Shown: piece by piece, positions 34,778 to 44,025 of the stretch
Numbering within the stretch: the first letter of the stretch is position 1
How the letters are laid out: every line of letters starts with the position of its first letter
DNA from: Methyloversatilis thermotolerans
GTDB taxonomy: Bacteria > Pseudomonadota > Gammaproteobacteria > Burkholderiales > Rhodocyclaceae
DNA length: 64,000 nucleotides
Assembly: GCF_000372885.1 (NCBI RefSeq)
Contig: NZ_KB889967.1
Span: 1,608,655 to 1,672,654, forward strand
Direction of reading: 5' to 3'
Position numbers and translations under genes: made by a program
Notes under the pieces: generated by a model
What the model was told of the DNA's origin: nothing
Database searches by the model: none
Seen by the model: only the letters and a program-made list of their open reading frames with translations

Positions 34778-35842
34778 TCAGGCGTTTCCTTCAGAGGCGA
34801 GCGTGAAGCCCTTGTCCTTGAATCCCGTTTCCGCTTCGGCCAGCGCATCGCCCGGGCGGCCCTGCTCGCGCGGCTGCTGTTGCTGGCCCGAGCGTGAGCG
34901 GCCATCCATGTCGCGGCTGCCGTCGGACACCACGACCGTCACATCCGCCTGCTGACGCTGCCCGAGGTCCTGACGCAGCGTGTCGCCCATCGTGTGCAAC
35001 TGGCGCAGCACCTCGCCGTTGCTGGCGCTGAGCTGGACCTGGATGGCACCGGCCGCATCCTGCTGCACGACGATTTCGATGCGTCCCAGAGCCGGTGGAT
35101 CGAGACGGATCACGGCGCGTTCGCCATGGCGGCCCGACTGCATCTGCAGCCGCTCGCCGAGCGCCTCGGTTAGCGGCTGCTGCCAGGATTCGGGGGCGGA
35201 GGGCTTGAGCGTCAGCACCGCGTCGGCGCTGTCGCCGGGATTGTTCTGCGGCGCAGCGGCCGGTGCCGCACTGGCGGTGACCTGCGCCACCGGCACCGCC
35301 TCGAACGTGTCGCTCGTCGCGGCCGGCGCTGCCGCAGCACGGTCGGTGCGCAGCGAAGTTGCCGCCGCCGGCACCGTTGCAAGCTCGGCCACGGCGCCGG
35401 GCGATGACGAAGGAAGCGCAGCGGAGGCAGCCGGCTGCGCTGACGCGCCGGCCGCCGTCACCGCGTCGGCGGTGGCGGCATCCGGGCGCGCAACCTGCCG
35501 GCGTGTATCGGCCGCCGGCGCCATCAGCGCAGCGTGCAGCGCGCTCGGCAACAGCGACTGCGACGGCAGCCGGTCGGCCGGAGAGGTGTCCGTTTCGGCT
35601 TCGGTGTCCGTCTGATCGTCGCCGGTCGCGGTGCCGTCTCCGGCAGATACCACCTCGGGCGCTACCGGCACGCTGGCACCGAGTGTGCGCAGCAGGTCAA
35701 TGAACTGTGCGCTGGCCTGCGCCAGCGTATCGGTGCCGGCTGCGGCCGCCGGCGCAACGGGCACCGCGGCGGCGGCAGGTGCCTGGGCGGGTACGCCGGG
35801 CGCGGGCTGCGACGACGGAATGTTCAACAGCGGTGAATTCAT
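34778..35842 (-). CDS. fliK: Flagellar hook-length control protein FliK
   Basis: 354-aa secreted ruler protein. The N-terminal 230 residues are Ala/Pro/Thr-rich and low in complexity, as in FliK. The C-terminal substrate-switch domain contains ALGERLQMQSGRHGERAVIR followed by LDPPALGRIEIVVQQDAAGA and VQLSASNGEVLRQLHTMGDT. It overlaps the fliT start region by four bases (ATGA at 35839-35842). Confidence 0.9.
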   Translation of the reverse strand: MNSPLLNIPSSQPAPGVPAQAPAAAAVPVAPAAAAGTDTLAQASAQFIDLLRTLGASVPVAPEVVSAGDGTATGDDQTDTEAETDTSPADRLPSQSLLPSALHAALMAPAADTRRQVARPDAATADAVTAAGASAQPAASAALPSSSPGAVAELATVPAAATSLRTDRAAAAPAATSDTFEAVPVAQVTASAAPAAAPQNNPGDSADAVLTLKPSAPESWQQPLTEALGERLQMQSGRHGERAVIRLDPPALGRIEIVVQQDAAGAIQVQLSASNGEVLRQLHTMGDTLRQDLGQRQQADVTVVVSDGSRDMDGRSRSGQQQQPREQGRPGDALAEAETGFKDKGFTLASEGNA

Positions 35843-36153
35843 ATCGCTTCCCCGGATATCTCTCTATCGTGGGCATAGGCCAGCCAGCCATCGCGCGCCG
35901 CGCCCAGTTCGGCCAGGCGCAGCGAAATGCGCTCGCCGGCCTCGACACAGCGTTCGAAGGCATCGTCGTGCACCTTGCGCAGAACCATCAGTGCCGACAG
36001 CTCGGCCGCGCCAAGCTGACCGCGACCGAGATAGGGCGTGAGCAGATCGGCCAGTTCGCGATCCGCTTCGGACAATTCTTGCCAGTCGGCATGCAGAGCG
36101 GCCTGCTGCAGCCGGGTGGCGATGCGGGCGAAGGTTTCCTGCTGCTTATTCAT
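35839..36153 (-). CDS. fliT: FliT-like flagellar export chaperone
   Basis: 104-aa, fully helical protein: MNKQQETFARIATRLQQAAL, ADRELADLLTPYLGRGQLGA and HDDAFERCVEAGERISLRLA. FliT proteins are short, helical FliD chaperones with low sequence identity. The call rests on size and on the order fliD-fliS-fliT. The ATG at 36153 overlaps the fliS end by eight bases; the longer open frame upstream is fliS in another frame. Confidence 0.72.
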   Translation of the reverse strand: MNKQQETFARIATRLQQAALHADWQELSEADRELADLLTPYLGRGQLGAAELSALMVLRKVHDDAFERCVEAGERISLRLAELGAARDGWLAYAHDREISGEAI

Positions 36154-36532
36154 GATCGCCCACCAGTCCTGTCCAGCCATGCCGTATGGTTTCCAGCAAG
36201 CCGGCCACCTCGTCGAGCATCGCCGGATCGAGCTTGATGCCGCCCTCCGCCAGCCGCCACGCGCAGTAGTCATACAGCCACGCCAGGTTGGACACCACCT
36301 CTCCACCCGCATCCAGGTCGAGCGAACTGGACAGCCCGTTGAGCATTTCCGCACAGCGATCCAGGCTGGTCGCCTTCTGTTCGTAACGGCCGGCAAGAAT
36401 GTGGGCGCGCGCGCGCGCGATCTCTTCGAGCAGGCCATCCATAAGGATCAGCACCAGTTGTACCGGTGTGGCGCGTGCGGTCTGCGCGTGCAGATTCGCG
36501 GCGTGATAGCTCTGGTAGACGTCGTAGTTCAA
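36146..36532 (-). CDS. fliS: Flagellin chaperone FliS
   Basis: 128-aa cytosolic chaperone that keeps flagellin unfolded for export. It contains YQSYHAANLHAQTARATPVQ followed by LVLILMDGLLEEIARARAHI, the FliS signature. The family-typical four-helix pattern continues with LWLYDYCAWRLAEGG-like residues. It lies 38 bases after fliD. Confidence 0.95.
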   Translation of the reverse strand: MNYDVYQSYHAANLHAQTARATPVQLVLILMDGLLEEIARARAHILAGRYEQKATSLDRCAEMLNGLSSSLDLDAGGEVVSNLAWLYDYCAWRLAEGGIKLDPAMLDEVAGLLETIRHGWTGLVGDHE

Positions 36533-36570
36533 GGTGGTGGTTCCGATCTGGGTTGCTGACCCGCAGGCCC

Positions 36571-37947
36571 TCAGCTACTCGAACTCCCCGCGAACAGGGA
36601 GTCGAACAGGTTGGTGGTCTGCTCCATCTGCGACTGCAGCGACTGCAGCAGCGTGAATTGCGTGAGATAGCGCTGGTAGGCGTTGTCGTACTGGATCTCT
36701 ATGCGCTCCTGGCGCTTGGTCAGCGCCGTCTGCACACTTTCGACCGATTCCTTGCGACGCTGGATCTGTCCGTCCGTGGTGTCGAGCCACACATCCAGAT
36801 AGCTGGCGAAACTGCCGAGCACGCCGCTGCTTGATGTCGTACTGGTGCTGCCGAACAGCGTGTTCAGCGCATCCGGGTCGGCCGTCATCGCCGACTGCAG
36901 CTTGGTCGAATCGAGCGACAGCTTGCCGGAGCGGTCCGACTTCACGCCGAAGTCCGACAGGCGCACGCCGCCCACTTCCTGCCGCAGAATGGTGTCGAGC
37001 CGGTTGCGCAGCGAGCGGATGCCGGCATCCGATGCGAAGGCCGCAGCGGCGGTACCGGATTCGGCGTTGGCGTTCTTGGTCAGCTCGTCCAGCGTGCTGC
37101 GCAGCGTGTTGTACGCATCGATGAATTTCTGGATATTGGATGCGGTGCCGCTCTGGTCGGACGCCACGCTGAGCGTGGCCGGCGCGCTGCCGGCGGTCAT
37201 CGCACTGCTCACGGTGAGCGTCACCCCCTCGATCGCGGTGATCGTGTTGGATGCCTGCTGGATCTTCACGCCGGTGCCCTGGGCCCCGAGCCAGACAATG
37301 GCGTCCTTGGCCGCGGTCAGTTCGGTACCGTTGTCGAACGCATCCTTCAGCGAGCCAGCCGGCAGACCGCTGGTATCCACCGTGATCTGTCCGCTGGCCC
37401 CGGTTTCGGCCGACGAAAGCACGAGCTGGGTCGAGCCATTCACCGTCATCACCATCGCGGTGACCTTGCCGTCGTTGTCGGCAGCCTGATTGATGGCGCG
37501 TGCCATTTCCGCCTGCGACAGCGTGCCGTCGGCATCCAGATCGGCGCCCGAGAAATCCACGCCTATGGTCTCGCCTCCGGCGAGATTGACGCTGAGCATG
37601 CCGCTCATCGGCACCGGCACCGCCGGCAGGTCGGTAAATACCACCTGGTGCGCGGTCGCGATCTGCTCGACGAATATCGGATAGTCACCGGCAATCGCGG
37701 TGGACGAGGCGCTGACCGTGCCGATCGACGTCGAACTGAGGGTGGCGCTGTTCTGTGCCACCCCCTTGCTGCCCGACAGCGAGGTCAGCGCGGAATCGAA
37801 CGCCTGCAGCGCGCTTTGCAGCTTGGTGAGCGCGGTCGATGTCGCCTGCGCCTTTGTCGTCTGTGTATCGACCTGGGTCTGCGCCGCCGAAACATATGCG
37901 GTCGCGAGCGATGTCGCCGTGGTGACGGGATCGTAAGTCGTGCTCAT
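36571..37947 (-). CDS. fliD: Flagellar filament cap protein FliD
   Basis: 458-aa cap protein. It has the N-terminal coiled segment QVDTQTTKAQATSTALTKLQ, a middle hook-IN-like block (AINQAADNDGKVTAMVMTVN), and a C-terminal ESVQTALTKRQERIEIQYDN helix ending YLTQFTLLQSLQSQMEQTTN. This matches FliD with a normal length. It is the first gene of the fliD-S-T-K-L-A-motA-motB-flgM-flgN run. The 85-base upstream gap holds an inverted repeat GGTTGGA/TCCAACC (37965-37981). Confidence 0.95.
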   Translation of the reverse strand: MSTTYDPVTTATSLATAYVSAAQTQVDTQTTKAQATSTALTKLQSALQAFDSALTSLSGSKGVAQNSATLSSTSIGTVSASSTAIAGDYPIFVEQIATAHQVVFTDLPAVPVPMSGMLSVNLAGGETIGVDFSGADLDADGTLSQAEMARAINQAADNDGKVTAMVMTVNGSTQLVLSSAETGASGQITVDTSGLPAGSLKDAFDNGTELTAAKDAIVWLGAQGTGVKIQQASNTITAIEGVTLTVSSAMTAGSAPATLSVASDQSGTASNIQKFIDAYNTLRSTLDELTKNANAESGTAAAAFASDAGIRSLRNRLDTILRQEVGGVRLSDFGVKSDRSGKLSLDSTKLQSAMTADPDALNTLFGSTSTTSSSGVLGSFASYLDVWLDTTDGQIQRRKESVESVQTALTKRQERIEIQYDNAYQRYLTQFTLLQSLQSQMEQTTNLFDSLFAGSSSS

Positions 37948-38032
37948 GCCTGACTCCTGTATACGGTTGGACCTTCCAACCTGACAAGGCGACCGACCTG
38001 CGAAAAAACTGAAATCGATCCGACAAATACCA
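37948..38032 (-). promoter_or_regulatory. fliD upstream region with hairpin and shared 13-base motif
   Basis: The fliD-fliJ gap contains the perfect inverted repeat GGTTGGA-AGG-TCCAACC (minus strand, 37965-37981). This overlaps the sequence AAGGTCCAACCGT (37963-37975) that also occurs upstream of flgA at 29441-29453. A ribosome site AGGAGT lies seven to eight bases before the fliD ATG. The function as operator or promoter part is a guess. Confidence 0.4.
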
Positions 38033-38458
38033 TCACGAGCCCCGTCTCCAGACCTGGGCAGCGATATCGTCCTGCCGCTTCTGTTCCTTGCTGCGCGCGA
38101 CTTTCGCGTGCATCTGGCGCTGACGGACCAGCACCTGGGTCAGCACTTCGCAGCGCCGCGATGCCTGGACCAGTTCCACCCTGGACGCGTCCATGTCGAG
38201 CTCATGCACCGCCAGTTCCTGCTTGTGCCGGTTGGCCATGTCGACCACGGCCTGCCGGTAAGCACTGGCATTGACGGCCGTTTCCGCGCAGACAACAGGC
38301 ACCGGTGCCTGTGCCAGCGCATCCAGCCGTGAAATATTGCCGACGTAGCGCGCACGCAGCGCCGCCTTGTCCGCCATATCCGCCTTCTTGCGGTCTATCT
38401 CGCGTTCGCGAACGCCGACCAGCGTGGTCAGCGCAAGCAGGCTGCGGGCAGGTTTCAT
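38033..38458 (-). CDS. fliJ: Flagellar export protein FliJ
   Basis: 141-aa coiled-coil stalk component of the export ATPase. Basic/acidic heptads such as LVGVREREIDRKKADMADKA and ANRHKQELAVHELDMDASRV run along its whole length, as in FliJ. It overlaps the fliI stop by four bases and ends the minus-strand fliE-F-G-H-I-J operon. Confidence 0.88.
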   Translation of the reverse strand: MKPARSLLALTTLVGVREREIDRKKADMADKAALRARYVGNISRLDALAQAPVPVVCAETAVNASAYRQAVVDMANRHKQELAVHELDMDASRVELVQASRRCEVLTQVLVRQRQMHAKVARSKEQKRQDDIAAQVWRRGS

Positions 38459-39765
38459 GCGGCAAGCTCCTCGATGCGGGCAACACAGTCATCCATGGGC
38501 GCGGGCTCGGATACGCCCTGCCGCAGATAGGCTTCGATGTCCGGAAAGAGCGACACCGCTTGATCCGTCTGAGGATCGGCACCGGGTACATACGCACCCA
38601 GCGGAATCAGGTCGCGCACCTGCGTATAGCGGGAGGCCATTTCCTTGACCGCACGCGCGGCATTCAGATGCGATTTGCTCACCACCAGTGCCATGCAGCG
38701 ACTGATGGACTGCGAAATGTCGATCGCCGGGTAGTGCCCGCGCTCGGCCAGTTCGCGCGTGAGCACGATGTGTCCGTCCAGGATGGCGCGCGCGGTATCG
38801 ACCACCGGATCCTGCTGGTCGTCGCCCTCGGCCAGCACGGTGTAGATGGCGCTCATGCTGCCTTCCGGGTTCTCGCCATTGCCGGCGCTTTCCACCAGTT
38901 GCGGCAGCAGAGAGAACACCGACGGCGGATAGCCGCGCGTGGCCGGCGGCTCGCCCAGCGCCAGCGCGACCTCGCGCCGCGCCATGGCATATCGTGTCAG
39001 CGAATCGACCAGCAGCAGGACGTCCTTGCCCTGATCGCGGAAATGCGCGGCGATGGAGTGGCACAGTTCGGTCGCCATCAGCCGCATCAACGGCGATTCG
39101 TCCGCCGGCGCGACGACGACGACGGCCTTTTTCAGCCCTTCTTCGCCGAGCGACAGTTCGACGAATTCGCGCACCTCGCGACCGCGCTCGCCGATCAGCC
39201 CGACCACCACCACATCCACCGCGGTCTGCCGCGTGATGGTGCCCAGCAGCACGCTCTTGCCGACGCCGCTGCCGGCCATGAGTCCGACGCGCTGCCCCTT
39301 GCCCAGCGTGAGCATGCCGTTGATGGCGCGCACGCCGACATCCAGCGGTTCGGACACGCGCTTCTTCTTCAGCGGATGCACCTTGGGCGGATGCGGATCG
39401 AGCGGGTGTTCACCGCTCAGGCGACCCAGTCCGTCTATCGGTTCGCCCAGGCCATTGACCATGCGCCCCAGCCAGGACGGACCTATCATCAGATCCAGCT
39501 TGTCCTGCACCGGCAGCACGCGTGCGCCGGTGGTCAGGCCGACCGGCTTCTTGAACGGCATCAGGAAGGACAGCTTGTCGCGGAAACCCACCACCTGGGC
39601 ATCCATCCAGCCGCCATCCATGGTTTCGATCTGGCAACGCTGTCCGGTGTAGAGCGGACAGCCGGCACTTTCCAGCAGCAGGCCTGAAGCACCCACCAGG
39701 CGCCCGGTCGGCGTGGCCACCGGAACATCGGCGATTTCCAGACGGCGCAGCACGTCGGCAATCAT
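38455..39765 (-). CDS. fliI: Flagellum-specific export ATPase FliI
   Basis: 436-aa hexameric ATPase related to F1-beta. Walker A is GLMAGSGVGKSVLLG near residue 160, followed by IGERGREVREFVE, Walker B DVLLLVDSLTRYAMARREVA and GEPPATRGYPPSVF. The C-terminal part is the usual YPAIDISQSISR region. The ATG at 39765 was chosen because the longer open frame upstream lies in fliH; it overlaps the fliH stop by four bases. Confidence 0.97.
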   Translation of the reverse strand: MIADVLRRLEIADVPVATPTGRLVGASGLLLESAGCPLYTGQRCQIETMDGGWMDAQVVGFRDKLSFLMPFKKPVGLTTGARVLPVQDKLDLMIGPSWLGRMVNGLGEPIDGLGRLSGEHPLDPHPPKVHPLKKKRVSEPLDVGVRAINGMLTLGKGQRVGLMAGSGVGKSVLLGTITRQTAVDVVVVGLIGERGREVREFVELSLGEEGLKKAVVVVAPADESPLMRLMATELCHSIAAHFRDQGKDVLLLVDSLTRYAMARREVALALGEPPATRGYPPSVFSLLPQLVESAGNGENPEGSMSAIYTVLAEGDDQQDPVVDTARAILDGHIVLTRELAERGHYPAIDISQSISRCMALVVSKSHLNAARAVKEMASRYTQVRDLIPLGAYVPGADPQTDQAVSLFPDIEAYLRQGVSEPAPMDDCVARIEELAA

Positions 39766-40583
39766 GCGGCCTCCCGCGTGGCGTCGGCACCATCCGATGC
39801 GTCGCCGGCTTCGTCCGCAACACGCCGGGTGTCCGCGCCGGTCAATGCGTCCGCATCTGCGACCGCCGCCGCGTCCTGGCCTTCCGTGTTCGCCGGTTCC
39901 GGCAAGGCCGGCGCATCGGCCCCATCGAGGAGCTGGGCACGCACCTGGTCTATGCAGGCGGCGAGGCGCTGCGCGCAACCGGCGTCCGCTTCGTGATCGC
40001 CCGCCTTCACCAGGCATTCGCCCATGTCCAGCCGGGGATCGGCAATCAGCTTCCACTGCTTGCTGCGCGCGGCATCGATGTCCTCGATGCGCTTCATGTC
40101 CTCGGGATTCAGGAACACTTCGATGCTCTTGCGGGTCGGCGGCATGCCGGCCAGTGTTTCGTCCACAAGCGCGAGCAATTGCGCCGGCTGCAGCGCCAGT
40201 TCGCAGCGGATGACCTGGCGCGCGACACGCGCCACCAGTTCCACCACCTCCTTGCGCATGGCAGCCTGATAGTCGTTCTGCAGCGTCTGCAGCGACTCGA
40301 ACAGCGTGTCCAGCGGCGCGGCGATGCGATCGAAGCGTTCGCGCACCTCGCCCAGTGCTTCCTCACGCCCGAGAGCCAGACCTTCTGCGCGTCCGGCTTC
40401 GCGGCCCAGAACCAGTCCTTCGGAGTGGCCCGATTGATGGCCAGCGCGATAGCCCTCATCCATGCCCTGGCGGAAACCCTCGGCGACGGACTGCTGGTAA
40501 TCGGCCGCCGGCTGGCCCGGACGCACGTTGCCGGCCGTGAGCTGAGCCAGCGGCGGGAAGCGGTGAGGACGCACGGCACTCAT
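39762..40583 (-). CDS. fliH: Flagellar assembly protein FliH
   Basis: 273-aa regulator of FliI. A glycine-repeat region with GxxxG spacing (GHSEGLVLGREAGRAEGLAL) precedes a helical part and the conserved EVVELVARVARQVIRCELAL region, as in FliH/YscL. The C-terminal tail is an unusual Ala/Asp/Glu-rich extension of about 50 residues. The start overlaps the fliG stop by four bases. Confidence 0.92.
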   Translation of the reverse strand: MSAVRPHRFPPLAQLTAGNVRPGQPAADYQQSVAEGFRQGMDEGYRAGHQSGHSEGLVLGREAGRAEGLALGREEALGEVRERFDRIAAPLDTLFESLQTLQNDYQAAMRKEVVELVARVARQVIRCELALQPAQLLALVDETLAGMPPTRKSIEVFLNPEDMKRIEDIDAARSKQWKLIADPRLDMGECLVKAGDHEADAGCAQRLAACIDQVRAQLLDGADAPALPEPANTEGQDAAAVADADALTGADTRRVADEAGDASDGADATREAA

Positions 40584-41617
40584 TCGGCGGTGGCCTCGGC
40601 AAACAACTGCACTTCGATCTCGCCCTGGTCGACCAGCTCCTTGACGCGCGCCATGATGTCGCGCCGCGTCTGTTCGATGCGCGACAGCGGGACCGGCCCG
40701 GCGCGGCGCATCGTGTCCTCGAAGCTCTGCGCCTGGCGGCGCGGCATGGTCTGCATGATGGCGTCGCGCACTTCCGGTTCCGCGCCCTTGAGCGCGATCG
40801 CCCACTGTTCCAGCGCGATGTCCTCGAGCAGCCGCTGCAGCACGGTGTCCGGCTGGCGCGACAGGATGTAGAAGTCGTACATGCTCATTTCGATCTCGGA
40901 CACCACCTCCGGATCGTGGGCACGCAGCAGTTCCACCATCTGCTGCTTGTTGCCGGACAGGCGGTTCAGGATTTCCGCCGCCTGACGCGTCCCTTCGACC
41001 GTGGCGCTCTGCGAGCCCAGGCTGGCGATGCAGCGGTTCACCAGTCCCTCGAGCTCGATCAGCAGTTCATGGTCGATCTCCTTGAGCCGCGCGATATTGA
41101 TCAGCAGCAGATCCCGGCCCTCGGCGGGCAGCGCATCGATCACCTGTCCGGCCATGGCCGCGGGCAGAAAGGCGAGGAACACGGCCTGCATGCGCACATG
41201 CTCGTCGGCGATGAAGTCGGCCAGCCACTTGGGCGATGCCCATTCCAGCCGCGCCATCAGCGGACGGATGGCGTCGCCATAGATGCTGTTCAGCACGCTG
41301 GAAGCGATCTCGTTGCCGAGCGCCATGTCGAGCGAGCGCTTGAGGTAGGAACGCGAGGCACCGTGCACACCGCTCTGTTCGCGGTACTCGTCGAAGAAGC
41401 GCTGGATGGAGGTGCGCACACTTTCCACCTTGATGCCGCTCAGGCGCGACATGACGCCGGTCACTTCGAGCAGTTCCTCGCGCGACAGGCAGCGCAGCAC
41501 GCCCGCCGCGGGTTCCTCACCCATGCTCAGCAGCACGATGGCGGCCTGTTCCAGCGGACTCAGATTGCTGCCCGAAGGGATGATGGGACTATTCAGCAGG
41601 CTGTTCGGTTCGGCCAT
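40580..41617 (-). CDS. fliG: Flagellar motor switch protein FliG
   Basis: 345-aa rotor protein. It has LSPLEQAAIVLLSMGEEPAA at the N-terminus, the middle-domain EHVRMQAVFLAFLPAAMAGQ, where the usual EHPQ is EHVR, and the C-terminal LKGAEPEVRDAIMQTMPRRQ with torque-helix charges. It overlaps the fliF end by 29 bases. Length and domains are normal. Confidence 0.95.
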   Translation of the reverse strand: MAEPNSLLNSPIIPSGSNLSPLEQAAIVLLSMGEEPAAGVLRCLSREELLEVTGVMSRLSGIKVESVRTSIQRFFDEYREQSGVHGASRSYLKRSLDMALGNEIASSVLNSIYGDAIRPLMARLEWASPKWLADFIADEHVRMQAVFLAFLPAAMAGQVIDALPAEGRDLLLINIARLKEIDHELLIELEGLVNRCIASLGSQSATVEGTRQAAEILNRLSGNKQQMVELLRAHDPEVVSEIEMSMYDFYILSRQPDTVLQRLLEDIALEQWAIALKGAEPEVRDAIMQTMPRRQAQSFEDTMRRAGPVPLSRIEQTRRDIMARVKELVDQGEIEVQLFAEATAE

Positions 41618-43349
41618 TTTTTTGCACCCATTGCTTGACGACTTCGGCGACGCGCTCCGGCTCCTTGCCGGCCAGCACCTTCAGATGGTCGACCAGCACG
41701 TCGACCGGGGAACCCGGCGGCGGCAGGTCATAGTTCTCGAGCAGCGAAACCACCGGACTGCCGTGGGCCGGCGCGCCGCCTTCCAGGGCCAGCGCGGCCG
41801 GCGACATCTGGGCATCGCCCTCGATGCGCGGTGTGACCGCGTCCGGAACCGCGTCGCGCACCGGAATGTCGTCGTCGGTACCCGCCGCCGCCACCGGTGC
41901 CGGTGCGATGCGTTCGCGTGCCGCCTGGGTGAGCGGGCGCAGCACGAACAGGAAGGCAAGCAATCCGCCAACCGCATACAGCAGCCAGGATCCCGCATCG
42001 ACGATGTTGTCGCGCTGCGCCCACCACGCCGCCTCCTGCGGACGCGGCGAGAAGTTCAGTGCCGACACCACGAGCTGGTCGCCGCGTTCGGCGTTGATGC
42101 CCAGACCGTTGGCGAGGACGCGCTCGATATTCTTGATCTCTGCCTCGCTCCAGCCCTTGGCGGGATCGGCCGCGGCGGCATTGTTGAGCACCACGGCGAC
42201 ATTCAGCTTCTGCAGACGGCCACGGCTGCGCTTGATCTGCGTGATGCTGCGGTCGTAGGCGTACTGCCGCGTCGACGCATTCTTGCGCGCGGAACTCGCA
42301 TCGTTGTCACCGCCCTGCTGGGCATTGGCGGCCGCATTGCCGCCTTGCTGCGCGCCGGCGCCCTGCTCCGCATTCGGCAGTGCAATCGGACGATTGCTCA
42401 GCGAACCGGGCACGCCCAGTGCCATGCGACTGCGGTCCTGCTCCTCGCGCACCGCCTCGCTGGTGACGTGCGGTGCCTCGCCGAACTTCTCGTGGGTTTC
42501 TTCGACGCGGTCGTTGTCGACCTCGGCGGTAATGCTGACGCGGTAGTTGTTGTCGCCGAGCACCGGCGCCAGCAGATCGCGCACATTGCTGCGCGCCTCG
42601 TCCTGGTAGCGACGCGCGGAGTCGCTCAGGCCCTGCGGGTCAAAGCCGTCCTTCAGGTCGACGCGACCGGACAGGAAATTGCCGGCCTGGTCGACCAGGC
42701 TCACCCGCGCCGGCTCCAGCGTGGACACGCTGCCCGCGACCAGATTGATGATGGCGGCAATCTGTTCCGGACTGAGCGTACGCCCCGGCTTGAGGCCGAG
42801 CACGACGGACGCGGAGCTCTTTTCGCCATCGGTCGCGACGAAGGAGGTGGAACGGGCGATCGACAGATGCACGCGCACCGAATCGATGGCATCCAGCGTC
42901 AGGATGCTCTGCGCAAGTTCGCCTTCCAGACCGCGCCGGTAGCGCACGTCCTGCACGAACTGGCTCACGCCCAGCGGATCGTTGCGGTCCATCAGTTCGA
43001 GACCGGCGGGCAATTGCGCGGTCACACCCTTGGCCGCGAGCAGCATGCGCACGCGGCCGAGCTCGTTCTCGGCCACCAGCACCTGGCCGCTGTCCGGATG
43101 CAGCCGGTACTGGATGCCTTCAGCATCCAGTACCGCCATCATGTCGGCCGCGGGCACCTTCTGGCGCGCGCCGAACACCGGCTTGTAACTTGACTGGTCG
43201 TGCCACAGGACCATGAGCACCATGGCCGTCACGCCGACAGCGAGAAGCACCAGTGGTACCAGGCTTTTCAGGAAGGCCGGCGACAGCGAGGGCAGACCCC
43301 CGGTGCCGGCACGCAGACGTTGCAGTCCGCCGCGAACGGTTGCGATCAC
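41589..43349 (-). CDS. fliF: Flagellar MS-ring protein FliF
   Basis: 586-aa membrane protein with two transmembrane helices: VPLVLLAVGVTAMVLMVLWH near residue 30 and WLLYAVGGLLAFLFVLRPLT near residue 450. The periplasmic ring-building motifs include AVLDAEGIQYRLHPDSGQVL, YRRGLEGELAQSILTLDAID and VAGSVSTLEPARVSLVDQAG. A Gln/Ala/Asn-rich linker near residue 335 is typical. The C-terminal tail binds FliG. Confidence 0.96.
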   Translation of the reverse strand: MIATVRGGLQRLRAGTGGLPSLSPAFLKSLVPLVLLAVGVTAMVLMVLWHDQSSYKPVFGARQKVPAADMMAVLDAEGIQYRLHPDSGQVLVAENELGRVRMLLAAKGVTAQLPAGLELMDRNDPLGVSQFVQDVRYRRGLEGELAQSILTLDAIDSVRVHLSIARSTSFVATDGEKSSASVVLGLKPGRTLSPEQIAAIINLVAGSVSTLEPARVSLVDQAGNFLSGRVDLKDGFDPQGLSDSARRYQDEARSNVRDLLAPVLGDNNYRVSITAEVDNDRVEETHEKFGEAPHVTSEAVREEQDRSRMALGVPGSLSNRPIALPNAEQGAGAQQGGNAAANAQQGGDNDASSARKNASTRQYAYDRSITQIKRSRGRLQKLNVAVVLNNAAAADPAKGWSEAEIKNIERVLANGLGINAERGDQLVVSALNFSPRPQEAAWWAQRDNIVDAGSWLLYAVGGLLAFLFVLRPLTQAARERIAPAPVAAAGTDDDIPVRDAVPDAVTPRIEGDAQMSPAALALEGGAPAHGSPVVSLLENYDLPPPGSPVDVLVDHLKVLAGKEPERVAEVVKQWVQKNGRTEQPAE

Positions 43350-43370
43350 GTGAGCAGTCTCCGCGGGGCG

Positions 43371-43706
43371 TCAGATCGGCAGCTTGATGAGGTCCTCGAC
43401 CGCCCCCACCACCTTGTTGCGCACCTGCATCAACATGGAGAAGGACAGGCTGGCTTCCTGGCTGGCGAGCATGGCACCGACCAGATCGTCGCTCTGTCCG
43501 GCGTCGACCGCCTCCATCTTGCGCGAGGCTTCGTGCTGCATGCCGTCGACGCGGTTGACCGCGTCCTTCATCGCCGATGCAAAACCCGACGGATTGCCCG
43601 TGGACGTGCCGGACGACGGCATCTGCAGCGCAGACGCGATGTTCATGGCGTCCGCTTCGATCAGTGCCTTGCTGGCGGCTATCTTCCCTGCGACTTCGTA
43701 TCCCAT
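43371..43706 (-). CDS. fliE: Flagellar hook-basal body adaptor FliE
   Basis: 111-aa connector between MS ring and rod. The C-terminus ASLSFSMLMQVRNKVVGAVE followed by DLIKLPI is the FliE signature. The ATG at 43706 has AAGGTG about eight bases upstream and is preferred over an ATG 63 bases earlier. It is the first gene of the fliEFGHIJ operon. Confidence 0.93.
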   Translation of the reverse strand: MGYEVAGKIAASKALIEADAMNIASALQMPSSGTSTGNPSGFASAMKDAVNRVDGMQHEASRKMEAVDAGQSDDLVGAMLASQEASLSFSMLMQVRNKVVGAVEDLIKLPI

Positions 43707-44025
43707 ATGGACATCACCTTTGTTCTCGGACTGCCCGCATGCGGGCAGCCTGGTTTTATGGGCGGTCAATCACGCTAACCGTACGTGTATCTATCGACGC
43801 CAGCCGGAGAAACTTTACAAGGAATCACAAACTTCATATTCAAGCCAAGCCACTGTTTCCATTCAATTAATTAAAAACAGGGTGGCAATCCTCCTTCGGG
43901 ACTCCATCCCGAAACGATGAAAAAAGGGGCAAAGCGGATTTAAGGAGCACCGGCACCGCGTCGCCTGTAGCGGGAAAGCGCCGACGTTTCCGGCGCAGAG
44001 TCCGAACAGCGAAAGGAGTCCCACC
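43707..44025. promoter_or_regulatory. Divergent fliE / flagellin control region
   Basis: 319 bases with AT-rich centre (about 43850-43880) between the divergent fliE operon and the first flagellin gene. An 18-base perfect palindrome CTGCCCGCATGCGGGCAG lies at 43731-43748, within the fliE leader. A small hairpin CGGGA/TCCCG lies near 43897-43911 on the flagellin side. The flagellin has a good AAAGGAG ribosome site. I could not identify a clean sigma-28 or sigma-54 promoter. Confidence 0.5.
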
